Shown here: in pieces, positions 34,674-42,705 of the stretch
Layout of the letters: each line of letters starts with the position of its first letter
Numbering within the stretch: the stretch's first letter is position 1
Source of the DNA: Aquimarina amphilecti
GTDB lineage: Bacteria > Bacteroidota > Bacteroidia > Flavobacteriales > Flavobacteriaceae
Direction of reading: 5' to 3'
Assembly: GCF_900109375.1 (NCBI RefSeq)
Contig: NZ_FOAB01000014.1
Span: 1-42,705, forward strand
Length of the DNA stretch: 42,705 nucleotides
Notes under the pieces: generated by a model
The model's database searches: none
The model's input: only the letters and a program-made list of their open reading frames with translations
Told to the model about the DNA's origin: nothing
Program-made: the position numbers and the translations under genes

Positions 34674-35108
34674 ATGAAAACTAGTGATGAACCTATAGTT
34701 ATAGAAGAGTGTTATGCCATTTCTCAAGAGAAGGTTTGGAGATCAATTACAGATGTAAGAGAAATGCGACTCTGGTTCTTTGCCACTATAAATTCATTTG
34801 TACCAGAAATTGGTTTTAAAACTGAATTTTTAGTAAAAGTAGAAGATAGAAACTATACGCATTGTTGGGAGGTATTAGAAGTGGTGCCAAATGAAAAAAT
34901 CACATATACTTGGAGTTATGCCGAGTACTCAGGTGATGCATTTGTAACTTTTGAATTGTCTAAAAAAGAAAATCAAACTAGACTTAAGCTATCTCTTACA
35001 GTAATTGAAGATTTTCCTTCTGATATCCCTGAGTTTTCTAGAGAAAGTTGCATTGCAGGTTGGAATTATTTTTTAGGGGAACGATTAAAGGAATATTTAG
35101 AGGGATAA
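34674..35108 (+). CDS. SRPBCC domain protein (AHSA1/START-like)
   Basis: A 144-residue single-domain protein of the AHSA1-type helix-grip fold: EECYAISQEKVWRSITDVRE, FLVKVEDRNYTHCWEVLEVV, EKITYTWSYAEYSGDAFVTF and a C-terminal helix CIAGWNYFLGERLKEYLEG. These domains bind hydrophobic ligands or act in stress responses; such genes are often beside AraC or ArsR regulators, as here. The ydeI-like gene follows 68 bp downstream on the same strand. Confidence 0.88.
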   Translation: MKTSDEPIVIEECYAISQEKVWRSITDVREMRLWFFATINSFVPEIGFKTEFLVKVEDRNYTHCWEVLEVVPNEKITYTWSYAEYSGDAFVTFELSKKENQTRLKLSLTVIEDFPSDIPEFSRESCIAGWNYFLGERLKEYLEG

Positions 35109-35176
35109 TGTTTACTCGTTTTAAAAACTAAAGTTGGTTTATTTTAAAGATGAAATAGAACTATATTTTTTATGTT

Positions 35177-35770
35177 ATGAAGAATACTAAATCTGTAGAT
35201 GCTTTTATTACTAAGAAATCATATTGGAGAAAAAGCTTAGAATTGTTACGATCAATCATGATTTCTACAGAAATGGAAGAAACCATAAAATGGGGAATAC
35301 CAACGTACACAGTTAATAGTAAAAATGTGATAGGTATAACTGCATTTAAATCTTATGTTGGTTTATGGTTTCATCAAGGGGTTTTTCTAAAAGATATTCA
35401 TAATAAATTGATTAATGCCCAAGAAGGGAAGACAAAAGGTTTACGGCAATGGAGGTTTAGATCTTTGGACGATATAGATAAAGATTTAGTATTATTATAT
35501 GTGCAAGAAGCAATACGAAATCAAAAGGAGGGTAAAGAAATAAAGATTAAAAAATCATCTTTTGATTTAAAAATACCAGAAATGCTAAGAGAAAGGTTAG
35601 AGGCTAACATAAATTTAAAGAATGGTTTTGTTAAGTTGACTCCATACAAACAAAAAGAATATATAGAATATATTGCTAATGCAAAACGAGAAACTACCAA
35701 AATGAAAAGGTTAGAAAAAATAACACCTATGATCTTAAGAGGAGTTGGTCTTGGAGATAAATACCGTTAA
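35177..35770 (+). CDS. DUF1801/YdeI (OmdA-type) protein
   Basis: A 197-residue protein with an N-terminal DUF1801 region (KSLELLRSIMISTEMEETIK, WGIPTYTV, FKSYVGLWFHQGVFLKD) and a C-terminal YdeI/OmpD-associated segment (IPEMLRERLEANINLKNGFV, KLTPYKQKEYIEYIANAKR). YdeI-type proteins are linked to peptide and stress tolerance in other bacteria, with the molecular role unclear. Together with the SRPBCC gene it forms a small plus-strand unit after the AraC regulator. The stop lies 10 bp from that of the convergent dehydrogenase-like gene. Confidence 0.87.
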   Translation: MKNTKSVDAFITKKSYWRKSLELLRSIMISTEMEETIKWGIPTYTVNSKNVIGITAFKSYVGLWFHQGVFLKDIHNKLINAQEGKTKGLRQWRFRSLDDIDKDLVLLYVQEAIRNQKEGKEIKIKKSSFDLKIPEMLRERLEANINLKNGFVKLTPYKQKEYIEYIANAKRETTKMKRLEKITPMILRGVGLGDKYR

Positions 35771-35780
35771 AATTTGCTTT

Positions 35781-38315
35781 CTATTTTTTAATGATCTTTA
35801 AAGTCTTTTTGTCTTTTAATTTCAAAAAGTACATACCGGTAGCATACCCAGAAATATCGATAGTAGTACTTCTACCGGTATTAATTATTTTCCCGGTATT
35901 ATTAGTAAGTATCCACTCATTTTCCTTAGGTAATTGCACTATGCCAGTAGTTGGATTGGGGTACAAATAGACAGTTGGGTCATTAGTTTCGGGAGTACTT
36001 AAGATATTTTCGGATATCCATTGCGCAGTATTGCTAGCATTGATAGCTCCTGCAGTAGAGAAATTACCGCCAGCAAAAACAGTATTAATACCTTCATTAT
36101 CGGATGCAAAACTCATGGTGTTTATTTTAATATCTACTCCAACATTAATATCAGTACCTAATGCTTCCCAACCATTTGTTTCATTCCATCTTGCGATATT
36201 ATTAACAATAACACTATTATTAGTATCAATATTGGCAGTGTCAAAAGCACCAGCGACGTATAAATTATTTCCATCGTGAATTAATGTGTTTACTATATTA
36301 TTTACTCCATTATTAACAGATGACCAAGTAGTATTGCTTTTATTCCATCTTGCTATTCTATTAACAGTTTGACCACCTGCTATAGAAAAATTACCTCCAA
36401 TAAACACTTCTGTTGGAGTTATTGCGATTGCCTCTACAAAACCACTAGTTCCTGTACCTAATGCTCCCCAGCTAGTTCCATTCCAAGTAGCAATTCTATT
36501 CGCAGTAACGTTTCCGGCTTCATCAAAATTTCCACCTACATATAGTATTCCGTCTGTGTCTAATGCCAATGATCTTACTTCATTATTTGTGCCTGCTATT
36601 CCACTAGCTACATCAGTCAATGCTGACCAAGTTGTGCCATTCCATAATGCAATATTTCTTACAGTGTTCCCATTTATTGTTTCAAAAACACCTCCAGCAT
36701 ATATGTTGTTATTATCATCAATTTCAATAGACGCTATTGTTCCATCTATTCCTGATCCTAATGCAGACCAGTTGTTCCCATTCCAGACGGCTATATTTTG
36801 TGCAGAAACACCTCCTATTTCAGTAAAAGCTCCTCCAGCATATAAATTTCCATTGGAAGAAATTTTAAGTGTATTAATAGTTCCATTAGATCCAGTACCT
36901 AGCGATCTCCATCCAGATGATTCATTCCAAACGGCAATATTATTAGCGCTTATATTTCCTACTTCACTAAAAGTTCCAGCGTGATATACATCGCCATTAG
37001 TATCTGTTACGATAGCTTGAATGACGCCATTGGGAACTCCTTGATTTAATGATTGCCATTGTCCAATACCACTTATAGCAGTTCCCGGTGTTGTGGTCGT
37101 TCCATCCACTAGTTTATATATTTGGGCATTACTCCCATAATCACTAAAATATAATTCTCCGTTTTTATCTACTCCAAAGGAAGAAACAAATTCACCTGAA
37201 GTATTAAATAATAATGTACTATTACCAGTTCCAGAAGAAGGATTATAATCCAATACCCAGACTCTTCCGCTTACATAATCTCCAAATATATATTTTGAAT
37301 TAATGTCTGGGCTTAAACTAGTGATTTCAGAACCTCTATAAACATAACCACCAGTTATAGAGCGATCACCCTGGTTGCGATTATAAAAGTGTACAGGGAA
37401 AATTGTGGGTTCTGTGATGGTTACATTGCTATTGACTACAGAATTAGCTTCGAACCTGCTCCATCCATAGTTTTTTCCATTTTCTATTATATTTACTTCT
37501 TCAAAAGAACCCTGACCTACATCGGCACCCCATAACCTTCCAGTTTCATTATCAAATGAAAATTTCCAAGTGTTTCTAATTCCATAGGCATATATTTCAT
37601 CTAGTCCATTAGTATTGGCAAATGGATTATCACTTGGGATTTCGTAATTACCATTTGGTAAATCTGGATTTGTTTCTACTGGATTATTTCCATCTATATC
37701 TACATCAATACGAAGAATACTTCCGAAAACAGTATTTATATTTTGTCCATTTCCCTCAGGGTCATTACCGCCCCCACCATCACCAATAGATATATATAGA
37801 TAATTATCTAAACCAAAAGCAATTTTACCACCATTATGATTACTATTATTTTGGTTTTTATCGAATTGAAAAAGAACCAACTCACTATCTGGATCTACAA
37901 AATTGGAATTAGAAGTATTAACCGTAAACCTAGAAAGGACCATTCTTACTGATATACCAGATACAGGGCTATCCGTGGTATAGTAGGTGTAAAAATATCC
38001 ATTAGTATCATAATCGGGATGAAAAGCCAATCCTAATAATCCAACTTCTTGACCGTCTCTAAAACGTACACGATCTGTTATATCTAAAAAGGTATCTACA
38101 CCATTAGGCACTACATTATTAACTCGTGGAAAAACCTTAATTCGTCCTCTTTGCTCTACAATGAACATTCGATCAGTTCCATCACTAGGTGATTGTATTT
38201 CTACAGGAAACTCAAAATCTATATTGGGGAATGCCGGTTCATACGTGATCTGTGCATTACCTAAAAAGGTAACAAAAAAGAACACGAAAACAATTAGTGA
38301 GGATAGTGTTTTCAT
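35781..38315 (-). CDS. Secreted glucose/sorbosone dehydrogenase-like protein with second propeller and T9SS domain
   Basis: An 844-residue secreted protein. After the signal peptide (FVTFLGNAQ), residues about 25-400 form the GSDH-type (PQQ-dependent aldose dehydrogenase) propeller: MFIVEQRGRIKVFPR, GLAFHPDYDTNGYFYTYYT, IAFGLDNYLYISIGDGGGGN, VFGSILRIDVD, ADVGQGSFEEVNIIENGKNY and SITGGYVYRG. Residues about 410-750 hold seven ~47-residue repeats of the form VxSLxIDxxGxLYxGGxFxx..NIAxWNGxxWxALG, a second seven-bladed propeller. A type A sorting domain (VYLYPNPTTGIVQL, ending KTLKIIKK) follows. Likely oxidizes or binds extracellular sugars; whether a PQQ site is intact cannot be judged here. Single gene. 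Confidence 0.87.
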   Translation of the reverse strand: MKTLSSLIVFVFFFVTFLGNAQITYEPAFPNIDFEFPVEIQSPSDGTDRMFIVEQRGRIKVFPRVNNVVPNGVDTFLDITDRVRFRDGQEVGLLGLAFHPDYDTNGYFYTYYTTDSPVSGISVRMVLSRFTVNTSNSNFVDPDSELVLFQFDKNQNNSNHNGGKIAFGLDNYLYISIGDGGGGNDPEGNGQNINTVFGSILRIDVDIDGNNPVETNPDLPNGNYEIPSDNPFANTNGLDEIYAYGIRNTWKFSFDNETGRLWGADVGQGSFEEVNIIENGKNYGWSRFEANSVVNSNVTITEPTIFPVHFYNRNQGDRSITGGYVYRGSEITSLSPDINSKYIFGDYVSGRVWVLDYNPSSGTGNSTLLFNTSGEFVSSFGVDKNGELYFSDYGSNAQIYKLVDGTTTTPGTAISGIGQWQSLNQGVPNGVIQAIVTDTNGDVYHAGTFSEVGNISANNIAVWNESSGWRSLGTGSNGTINTLKISSNGNLYAGGAFTEIGGVSAQNIAVWNGNNWSALGSGIDGTIASIEIDDNNNIYAGGVFETINGNTVRNIALWNGTTWSALTDVASGIAGTNNEVRSLALDTDGILYVGGNFDEAGNVTANRIATWNGTSWGALGTGTSGFVEAIAITPTEVFIGGNFSIAGGQTVNRIARWNKSNTTWSSVNNGVNNIVNTLIHDGNNLYVAGAFDTANIDTNNSVIVNNIARWNETNGWEALGTDINVGVDIKINTMSFASDNEGINTVFAGGNFSTAGAINASNTAQWISENILSTPETNDPTVYLYPNPTTGIVQLPKENEWILTNNTGKIINTGRSTTIDISGYATGMYFLKLKDKKTLKIIKK

Positions 38316-38389
38316 TTTTGGAATTTAAAAGATAAGTGACTCTATTTCAACGAAAAAAACTATCGCTTATTATCAGATGTAAGGTATTT

Positions 38390-39049
38390 CTAAATATGTT
38401 TATTTAGCCATTCTTTAAATTGATAAAAATTGCGAGGATCTACTCCATGACCAACAGGAAATTCGTTTAAGGTTGTTTGTACTCCTAATTCAGAAAGTTT
38501 TATAGGAGCTTTTCTTGCCCAATCTATAGGAATTACTTGATCGACACTACCGTGTGAGCAGTATATGTTAAGTTTTGAAAAATCATTGTTTTCATAACCT
38601 TCTTTAAGGATATCTTCATTTAAATAACCACTTAATGCTATCACATTTTTTACTTTCTCAGGATATGATAGTGCTACAGAATAGCTAAGAATTGTACCTT
38701 GGCTAAAACCAAGTAATGTAACATTAGTTGGATCTAAATTATAGGCTACGACAGCTTCATCTATAAATGTTTCTATTTTATCTCGTGACTCAATGGCTTG
38801 TGCATCATCACTAAACTTTCCTTGGGCGGCATCAAAATAGATTGCATACCAAGCATTTCCATAAGGTTGCATTGGGTACGGCGCTCTAACCGAAATGATA
38901 AATAGTTCTTCTTGTAATTCTGAAGCAAATGAAAACAAATCATTTTCGTCACTTCCATATCCGTGAAACATAAATAAAACAGGTGCTTTATCTTTTTTAA
39001 TAGTTGGTTCTTTAATGATATGATGTAATGATAAGGTTTTGACTTCCAT
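38390..39049 (-). CDS. Carboxylesterase/phospholipase-type alpha/beta hydrolase (YpfH-like)
   Basis: A 219-residue serine hydrolase: oxyanion region MFHGYGSDENDLF, nucleophile S116 in LLGFSQGTIL (GFSQG is the acyl-protein-thioesterase/carboxylesterase form), D170 in CSHGSVDQVIP and H201 in VGHGVDP. Substrates are probably short-chain esters or lysophospholipids. It lies 32 bp downstream of the LAS-peptidase gene on the same strand, probably the same transcript. Confidence 0.92.
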   Translation of the reverse strand: MEVKTLSLHHIIKEPTIKKDKAPVLFMFHGYGSDENDLFSFASELQEELFIISVRAPYPMQPYGNAWYAIYFDAAQGKFSDDAQAIESRDKIETFIDEAVVAYNLDPTNVTLLGFSQGTILSYSVALSYPEKVKNVIALSGYLNEDILKEGYENNDFSKLNIYCSHGSVDQVIPIDWARKAPIKLSELGVQTTLNEFPVGHGVDPRNFYQFKEWLNKHI

Positions 39050-39081
39050 TTTCTTTTAGCTAAGGTTCAATTTTATTGAAG

Positions 39082-39894
39082 TTATTTTAGTTGTAAATGT
39101 ATATGATCATCGTGCCTTACTGCTTGACAACCATGAAATCGAATTTTAGGATGTTGCACCCCTAATCTATTTTTTAGATGAGGTTCTATAAAAACTTTCC
39201 CTACTTCTTTCTGATTTACAATTGTCAAAAGTAAATCTTTTGTTGCTTTTTTTGAAAGCTTAAGTTGATTATTTGAAATTCCAAAAGTCAAGTATTTAGC
39301 AAAATCATATTGCCAGTATCCTTTTTTCATGCATACTTTAATTTGATCGTATTCTTTAGAATTTGGGCCTTCATAAATACCATACCCAAAAAGCGCAGGT
39401 TTTTTATTAGTGATCTGACCGTTAGTGTTTGCATAAATAAAAGAGAGATCAATTTTTTTACCATCATTATGACTAAGGTGAGGAGGTAATGGAAATCCGT
39501 TAATAAAAGGGAAATTAGCATCTAGATATATGAGCTTAGTTTTATTATTATTTTTATTCACAATTCTAGCTATGTTTTGTAAGGCGATATTCAATTCTGG
39601 AGTTACATAATTTCTATTACATAATTTGGTGAAAAAAGTACACGATGCTATAAGATCATTATCTCTAATTTTTTCTCTCCCAAATAAAGGAGCGAGATAT
39701 GGTACAATTAAGAATGTACTAAATATGTATAAGCCAATAAACCAGCTAATTTTTTTTAATCGATAACTTTTGATGTTTTTCGAGATCATTAATTCTGAAA
39801 TAAAGAAAAGCAGTCCACCAATTTGTGTGAATATAGTTAAAGCACAGATTATTAAAATTTTTAAAATTGTTTTAGATATTTTCTTCATAAACAT
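39082..39894 (-). CDS. Membrane-anchored LAS/MepA-like metallopeptidase
   Basis: A 270-residue protein with two N-terminal hydrophobic helices (about 9-35 and 49-70), then a periplasmic domain with the LAS peptidase zinc site: H142-x6-D149 in LSHNDGKKIDLSF, the spacing and DLS context of VanX/MepA (SxHxxGxxxD), and the C-terminal HDDHIHLQL (H264/H266) resembling MepA's HDYHFHVR. FIEPHLKNRLG (E237) may supply the base. It is predicted to cleave peptidoglycan peptides (D,D- or D-Ala-mDAP bonds) or related substrates. The membrane-anchored form differs from the usual periplasmic MepA. Start ATG 39894 (ATG at codon 3 also possible). Operon with the esterase gene downstream. Confidence 0.8.
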   Translation of the reverse strand: MFMKKISKTILKILIICALTIFTQIGGLLFFISELMISKNIKSYRLKKISWFIGLYIFSTFLIVPYLAPLFGREKIRDNDLIASCTFFTKLCNRNYVTPELNIALQNIARIVNKNNNKTKLIYLDANFPFINGFPLPPHLSHNDGKKIDLSFIYANTNGQITNKKPALFGYGIYEGPNSKEYDQIKVCMKKGYWQYDFAKYLTFGISNNQLKLSKKATKDLLLTIVNQKEVGKVFIEPHLKNRLGVQHPKIRFHGCQAVRHDDHIHLQLK

Positions 39895-40102
39895 TGTGAG
39901 GTAATTTTGCTAGTTAATTTTGGTAGGATTAAGCTTACGAATACGGTTTTTTTAAATAATTGATAACGAGATTTTTGTGTTTATTATTTTACAACAAGAT
40001 ATTTTTCTTGGATTAATTAGATTCATTTTAAGCGTTAAAATCAGTTTTTTAACGACATCTTGTTAAACGTAAGTTAAAATTATGTTAAAAGCGTATCAAA
40101 AC

Positions 40103-40117
40103 TACGGTTTACCCGTA
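40103..40117. promoter_or_regulatory. Operator-like dyad 1
   Basis: TACGGTTTACCCGTA, TACGG/CCGTA arms around five bases. It shares 13 of 15 bases with the dyad at 40425-40439. Confidence 0.5.
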
Positions 40118-40421
40118 ATCTTGATCTAGTTTTAGATAATATTAAAAATGATTTGTACGTAAAATAAACTTTATAAATGCTCTTAGTAACTATTCAGTAA
40201 ATCAAATATTTAAAGTTATGACTGCCATAATATTTTTTTGATAAACAGTTTTTTTTTGGCAAAAACCAATTTTATATTGTCTAACGAATGTTATAGGTTT
40301 TTATATAAATTTTCTAATAAACTTAAAGTAAATGCTACTAGACGTATTAAAACTGCATTATATCGAAGATATATGTGTTTAATCGACTTTTGAAATAGTT
40401 TTGTTTCAGTTATCCAATATG

Positions 40422-40442
40422 ATTTACGGTTAAACCGTAAAT
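40422..40442. promoter_or_regulatory. Operator-like dyad 2
   Basis: ATTTACGGTT-A-AACCGTAAAT: perfect 10-bp arms around one base, 57 bp before ATG 40499. Its core TACGG-N5-CCGTA matches the dyad 322 bp upstream. Confidence 0.6.
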
Positions 40443-40498
40443 TCCCAATATGGAATAATAAGTAAAATATTAATCTTTAATACCAAATCCCAAACTTT

Positions 40499-40852
40499 AT
40501 GAAAAAAATTACCTACGTACTATTACTATCTATATGTTTTAGTTTTACACAAACCGAGGATAGTTATCAAATGACTATCACAAAAATTTCTGATGCATAT
40601 AATGCAAAAGATGCTAATTCCCTTTTTGGACTGTTTTCTTCTGATTTACAGTCTTCTTTTACTTTGGACAAAGTAACGAGTTTTATTACTGATAATCAGG
40701 CTAAAAAAGGAACGATGGGAGAATCTTCTTTTTTAATGGATGACGATGGAAATAAACGTTATTTAATGGAATTCGAAAATTCTTCTACAATTCTAGTTTT
40801 AGGACTATCATCAGATAATAAAATCACCCATTTATCCTTAGAGGAATATTAA
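40499..40852 (+). CDS. Small exported protein (DUF3887-like)
   Basis: A 117-residue exported protein with a short signal peptide (MKKITYVLLLSICFSFT). The mature part begins with a helix carrying SDAYNAKDANSLFGLFSSDL, followed by a small sheet (RYLMEFENSSTILVLGLSSD), resembling the NTF2-like DUF3887 family (low certainty). Function unknown. It precedes the P-box-domain gene by 28 bp and is probably co-transcribed, behind the regulatory gap. Confidence 0.78.
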   Translation: MKKITYVLLLSICFSFTQTEDSYQMTITKISDAYNAKDANSLFGLFSSDLQSSFTLDKVTSFITDNQAKKGTMGESSFLMDDDGNKRYLMEFENSSTILVLGLSSDNKITHLSLEEY

Positions 40853-40880
40853 AATTAATCTCAATTATAAAAATTATACA

Positions 40881-41750
40881 ATGAAAAACAGTTTTACATT
40901 TAAGTCTATAATATTATTATTCCTAGTAGGAATGATGGTACCAAGTACAAACACCATAAGTGCACAACAAAGTATGAAATATGGAATGTTAACGTTTAAT
41001 AAAGCGGTTAATATTTCTGGAAAACAAAGAATGTTAAGTCAGAAGATGGCTAAGTCTTATTTATATCTAGTAGAAAACCCTAGTGATGCCAAAGCAAAAA
41101 GAGATCTTTTAACAAGTAAAATTATCTTTGAGAAACAGAATGGTATCATCAATCAAAATTCTGGTTATAAGGTAACTAAAGATAGAATTGCAAAAGTAAA
41201 TGGTATCTGGACAGAGTTTAAAAAACTTATAGAAAGTACACCAAATTATGATAATGCAAAAAAGATTATTGATTTAAATACAGATTTATTAAAAGCAACA
41301 AATGATGTAGTATCTGCAGTTATAGTTGAGTCTAAAGGAGCTAATAAAAATGATCAAGATCTTTTAGAGGATGACGGTTCAGGTGAATCTGACTTAGAGC
41401 TTAAGCAAATTATTAATATGGCAGGAAGACAACGTATGCTTTCTCAAAGATTAGCATTGTATTATTTTGCAAATCAGACTACATTAAAAACGAAGAACTC
41501 TGAACAGATGTTGAATAATGTATTCAATGAAATTGATGGAACTATAACAATGTTATTAATTTCTAATTTTAATAATGAAAAAATTGATGAAAAATTAGGA
41601 CTTGCAATGACCAAGTGGGAAAGTGTTAAAAACAATAAAAATAAGTTGATGAATCAGGGTTTCAAGCCTGCTGAGATGTATAAGATCAGTAATGATCTAA
41701 CAAAAGCTTTTAACACAATTACAGGTTTATATGAAAAAGTGAAAATATAA
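40881..41750 (+). CDS. Free-standing exported protein with two PilJ/NarX-type P-box domains
   Basis: A 289-residue exported protein with a signal peptide (about 1-29, cleavage near SAQQ). It has two copies of the type IV pili methyl-accepting chemotaxis N-terminal domain (PF13675 type), each opening with the P-box-like motif: NISGKQRMLSQKMAKSYLYL (44-63) and NMAGRQRMLSQRLALYYFAN (179-198). Such helical domains bind nitrate/nitrite in NarX/NarQ sensors. Here no transmembrane anchor, HAMP or kinase follows, so it is a ligand-binding unit without an output domain. The next gene encodes an outer-membrane porin, pointing to nitrate handling or sensing across the envelope; this is inference. A terminator separates them. 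Confidence 0.85.
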   Translation: MKNSFTFKSIILLFLVGMMVPSTNTISAQQSMKYGMLTFNKAVNISGKQRMLSQKMAKSYLYLVENPSDAKAKRDLLTSKIIFEKQNGIINQNSGYKVTKDRIAKVNGIWTEFKKLIESTPNYDNAKKIIDLNTDLLKATNDVVSAVIVESKGANKNDQDLLEDDGSGESDLELKQIINMAGRQRMLSQRLALYYFANQTTLKTKNSEQMLNNVFNEIDGTITMLLISNFNNEKIDEKLGLAMTKWESVKNNKNKLMNQGFKPAEMYKISNDLTKAFNTITGLYEKVKI

Positions 41751-41782
41751 ATTAAAGTTATTACCTGTTATTTAAACGGGGA

Positions 41783-41823
41783 AAAAAACGTATTTTAAAC
41801 AAGTTTTTAATACGTTTTTTTTT
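41783..41823 (+). terminator. Terminator after the P-box gene
   Basis: A perfect 12-bp stem, AAAAAACGTATT (41783-41794) and AATACGTTTTTT (41809-41820), with a T9 run. The porin begins 27 bp after it. Confidence 0.85.
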
Positions 41824-41849
41824 ACCTAAATTTTAAAAAACCAATTCAT

Positions 41850-42705
41850 ATGAAAAAAAGACTACAATTATTAATGTGTACTTTATTACTAATAGGTAGT
41901 ATAAAGGCCCAAGAACTTAGTATTGATGCAGACATAAGACCCAGAGCAGAATATTTACGTGGTTTCGGGAATCTTGTTCCATCAGGAGTAGATGCTGCTA
42001 TATTTGTACAACAACGTTCTCGTTTAAAATTTGGATATACTGCGGATAAGTTTTCTACATATCTTAGTGTGCAGGATGTTAGTGTTTGGGGAGATACACC
42101 TCAGATAGCTGCTGCTGATAATAACAATAGTTTTTCCTTAGCGCAGGCTTGGATTAATTTTAAGTTTGGTAGTGGATGGTCTACAAAAATAGGTCGACAA
42201 GCGCTGTCTTATGATGATCAAAGAATACTTGGTGGATTGGATTGGGCAATGCAAGGAAGGTTTCATGATGCAGCTTTGATTAAATATAAAAATGAAAGTG
42301 GGCTAAAACTAGATCTTGGTTTTTCTTTTAATCAAAATGGAGTAAGCAGAGTAAATACTTTATTTGATCCTAATAATGATGGTAATGTAAGAGCTGTATT
42401 CGATTACAAAGGAATGGCTTATGCTTGGCTACATAAAGACTGGTCTAAATTCTCTGGAAGTTTTCTTTTTGTAAATAACTCATATCAGAATTTAGATACC
42501 GATGGTCAAACTCCAATTGATGGAACTGTAAATAGACAAACCTTTGGGACACATTTAGTAGCGAAACCTGCGAAGGGATTAAAAATAGCCTTAAACTTAT
42601 ATGCACAAACTGGAAAGTTTACAGAAACGGTTGATCTGTCCGCATATAATGCTGGTTTAGAAGCTACTTATAAACCAGGAAAAACTTTATTCGGAATTGG
42701 AGCAG
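41850..42705 (+). CDS. Alginate-export-family outer-membrane porin, N-terminal part (runs off window)
   Basis: At least 285 codons from ATG 41850. Signal peptide (MKKRLQLLMCTLLLIGSIKA) and then a beta barrel: LSIDADIRPRAEYLRGFGNL, QQRSRLKFGYTADKFSTYLS, VQDVSVWGDTP and WSTKIGRQALSYDDQRILGG are the alginate-export/AlgE-like barrel signature (the RQALSYDDQRI segment is characteristic). In flavobacteria I recall such porins near nitrate-assimilation genes rather than alginate genes, so the name does not fix the substrate. Preceded by a terminator and the P-box sensor-like gene. Confidence 0.88.
   Translation, partial: MKKRLQLLMCTLLLIGSIKAQELSIDADIRPRAEYLRGFGNLVPSGVDAAIFVQQRSRLKFGYTADKFSTYLSVQDVSVWGDTPQIAAADNNNSFSLAQAWINFKFGSGWSTKIGRQALSYDDQRILGGLDWAMQGRFHDAALIKYKNESGLKLDLGFSFNQNGVSRVNTLFDPNNDGNVRAVFDYKGMAYAWLHKDWSKFSGSFLFVNNSYQNLDTDGQTPIDGTVNRQTFGTHLVAKPAKGLKIALNLYAQTGKFTETVDLSAYNAGLEATYKPGKTLFGIGA

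Larger units (their letters stand above)
39895..40498. other. 604-bp gene-free regulatory-looking gap
   Basis: No ORF or RNA gene seen. It contains two dyads (listed separately), a TACGGTTT half-site at 39942-39949, and an ATTCC/GGAAT inverted repeat at 40441-40456. A run TTTTTTTTTGGCAAAAACC at 40250-40267 is striking but lacks the -12 part of a sigma-54 site. No complete TTTG/TAnnTTTG promoter was found before ATG 40499. Confidence 0.5.

Noticed and set aside
40248..40270. TTTTTTTTTGGCA as a sigma-54 -24 element
   Set aside because: There is no TTGC at N4 after it (AAACCAATT follows), unlike the elements at 10283 and 12365.

Overview
The window looks like a chromosomal segment from a marine Flavobacteriaceae-type member of the Bacteroidota; Aquimarina-like is possible, but the genus cannot be fixed from sequence alone. 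The evidence is high A+T content, a SusC-type receptor start, three secreted proteins with C-terminal type IX secretion (T9SS type A) sorting domains, several Bacteroidota-style promoters (TTTG / TAnnTTTG), families typical of this group (DUF4834, YfhO, bacteroidetal Rrf2) and almost no Shine-Dalgarno sequences. No rRNA, tRNA, transposase, phage gene or CRISPR array was seen.

Layout. 1-1.4 kb: the 5' end of a SusC-like TonB receptor, preceded by a FadR-type GntR regulator with a double palindromic operator on its own promoter, and a candidate small RNA between them. 1.6-3.3 kb: an outer-membrane barrel with a very long Lys/Glu tail. 3.4-8.9 kb: a forward cluster of DUF4834, YfhO, a GT4 glycosyltransferase and a flippase, suggesting envelope glycan or glycolipid synthesis. 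9-12.3 kb: two paralogous secreted basic repeat proteins flanking an exported amidohydrolase; the paralogs share an upstream TTTTGGCACGC element and a 3'-UTR motif next to their terminators. 12.4-18.3 kb: housekeeping and stress genes (peroxiredoxin-like protein, UvrA, ECF sigma factor with a 49-residue microprotein, cysteine-free endonuclease III, Bcp).

18.3-23.4 kb: a T9SS-exported glycosidase-like protein bracketed by ~85-bp direct repeats, a DUF1801 gene, and a two-gene oxidoreductase/hydrolase operon with an Rrf2 regulator whose operators (TGTAAT-N7-ATTACA) can be read directly. 23.7-29.6 kb: a 48-bp perfect palindrome, a conserved protein of unknown function, a metallo-beta-lactamase-fold hydrolase with a membrane-anchored partner, and a large exported phytase-like/GDPD hybrid with an apparently permuted GDPD domain. 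29.9-35.8 kb: a GH31 lipoprotein, an acetyltransferase, an AraC regulator with a GyrI-like domain, a small lipoprotein, SRPBCC and YdeI-type proteins. 35.8-39.9 kb: an exported sugar-dehydrogenase-like protein with a second seven-repeat propeller, a small esterase and a LAS/MepA-like metallopeptidase. 40.5 kb to the end: a small exported protein, a free-standing exported protein with two PilJ/NarX-type P-box domains, and the start of an alginate-export-type porin, after a 600-bp regulatory-looking gap with two matching dyads.

The most informative signals are regulatory: the FadR and Rrf2 operators, the shared element upstream of the secreted paralogs, the candidate small RNA, and the dyads upstream of the P-box protein. 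No single large undescribed defence or mobile system is evident. The best candidates for undescribed biology are the paired basic repeat proteins with their common upstream element, and the output-less P-box protein next to a porin.
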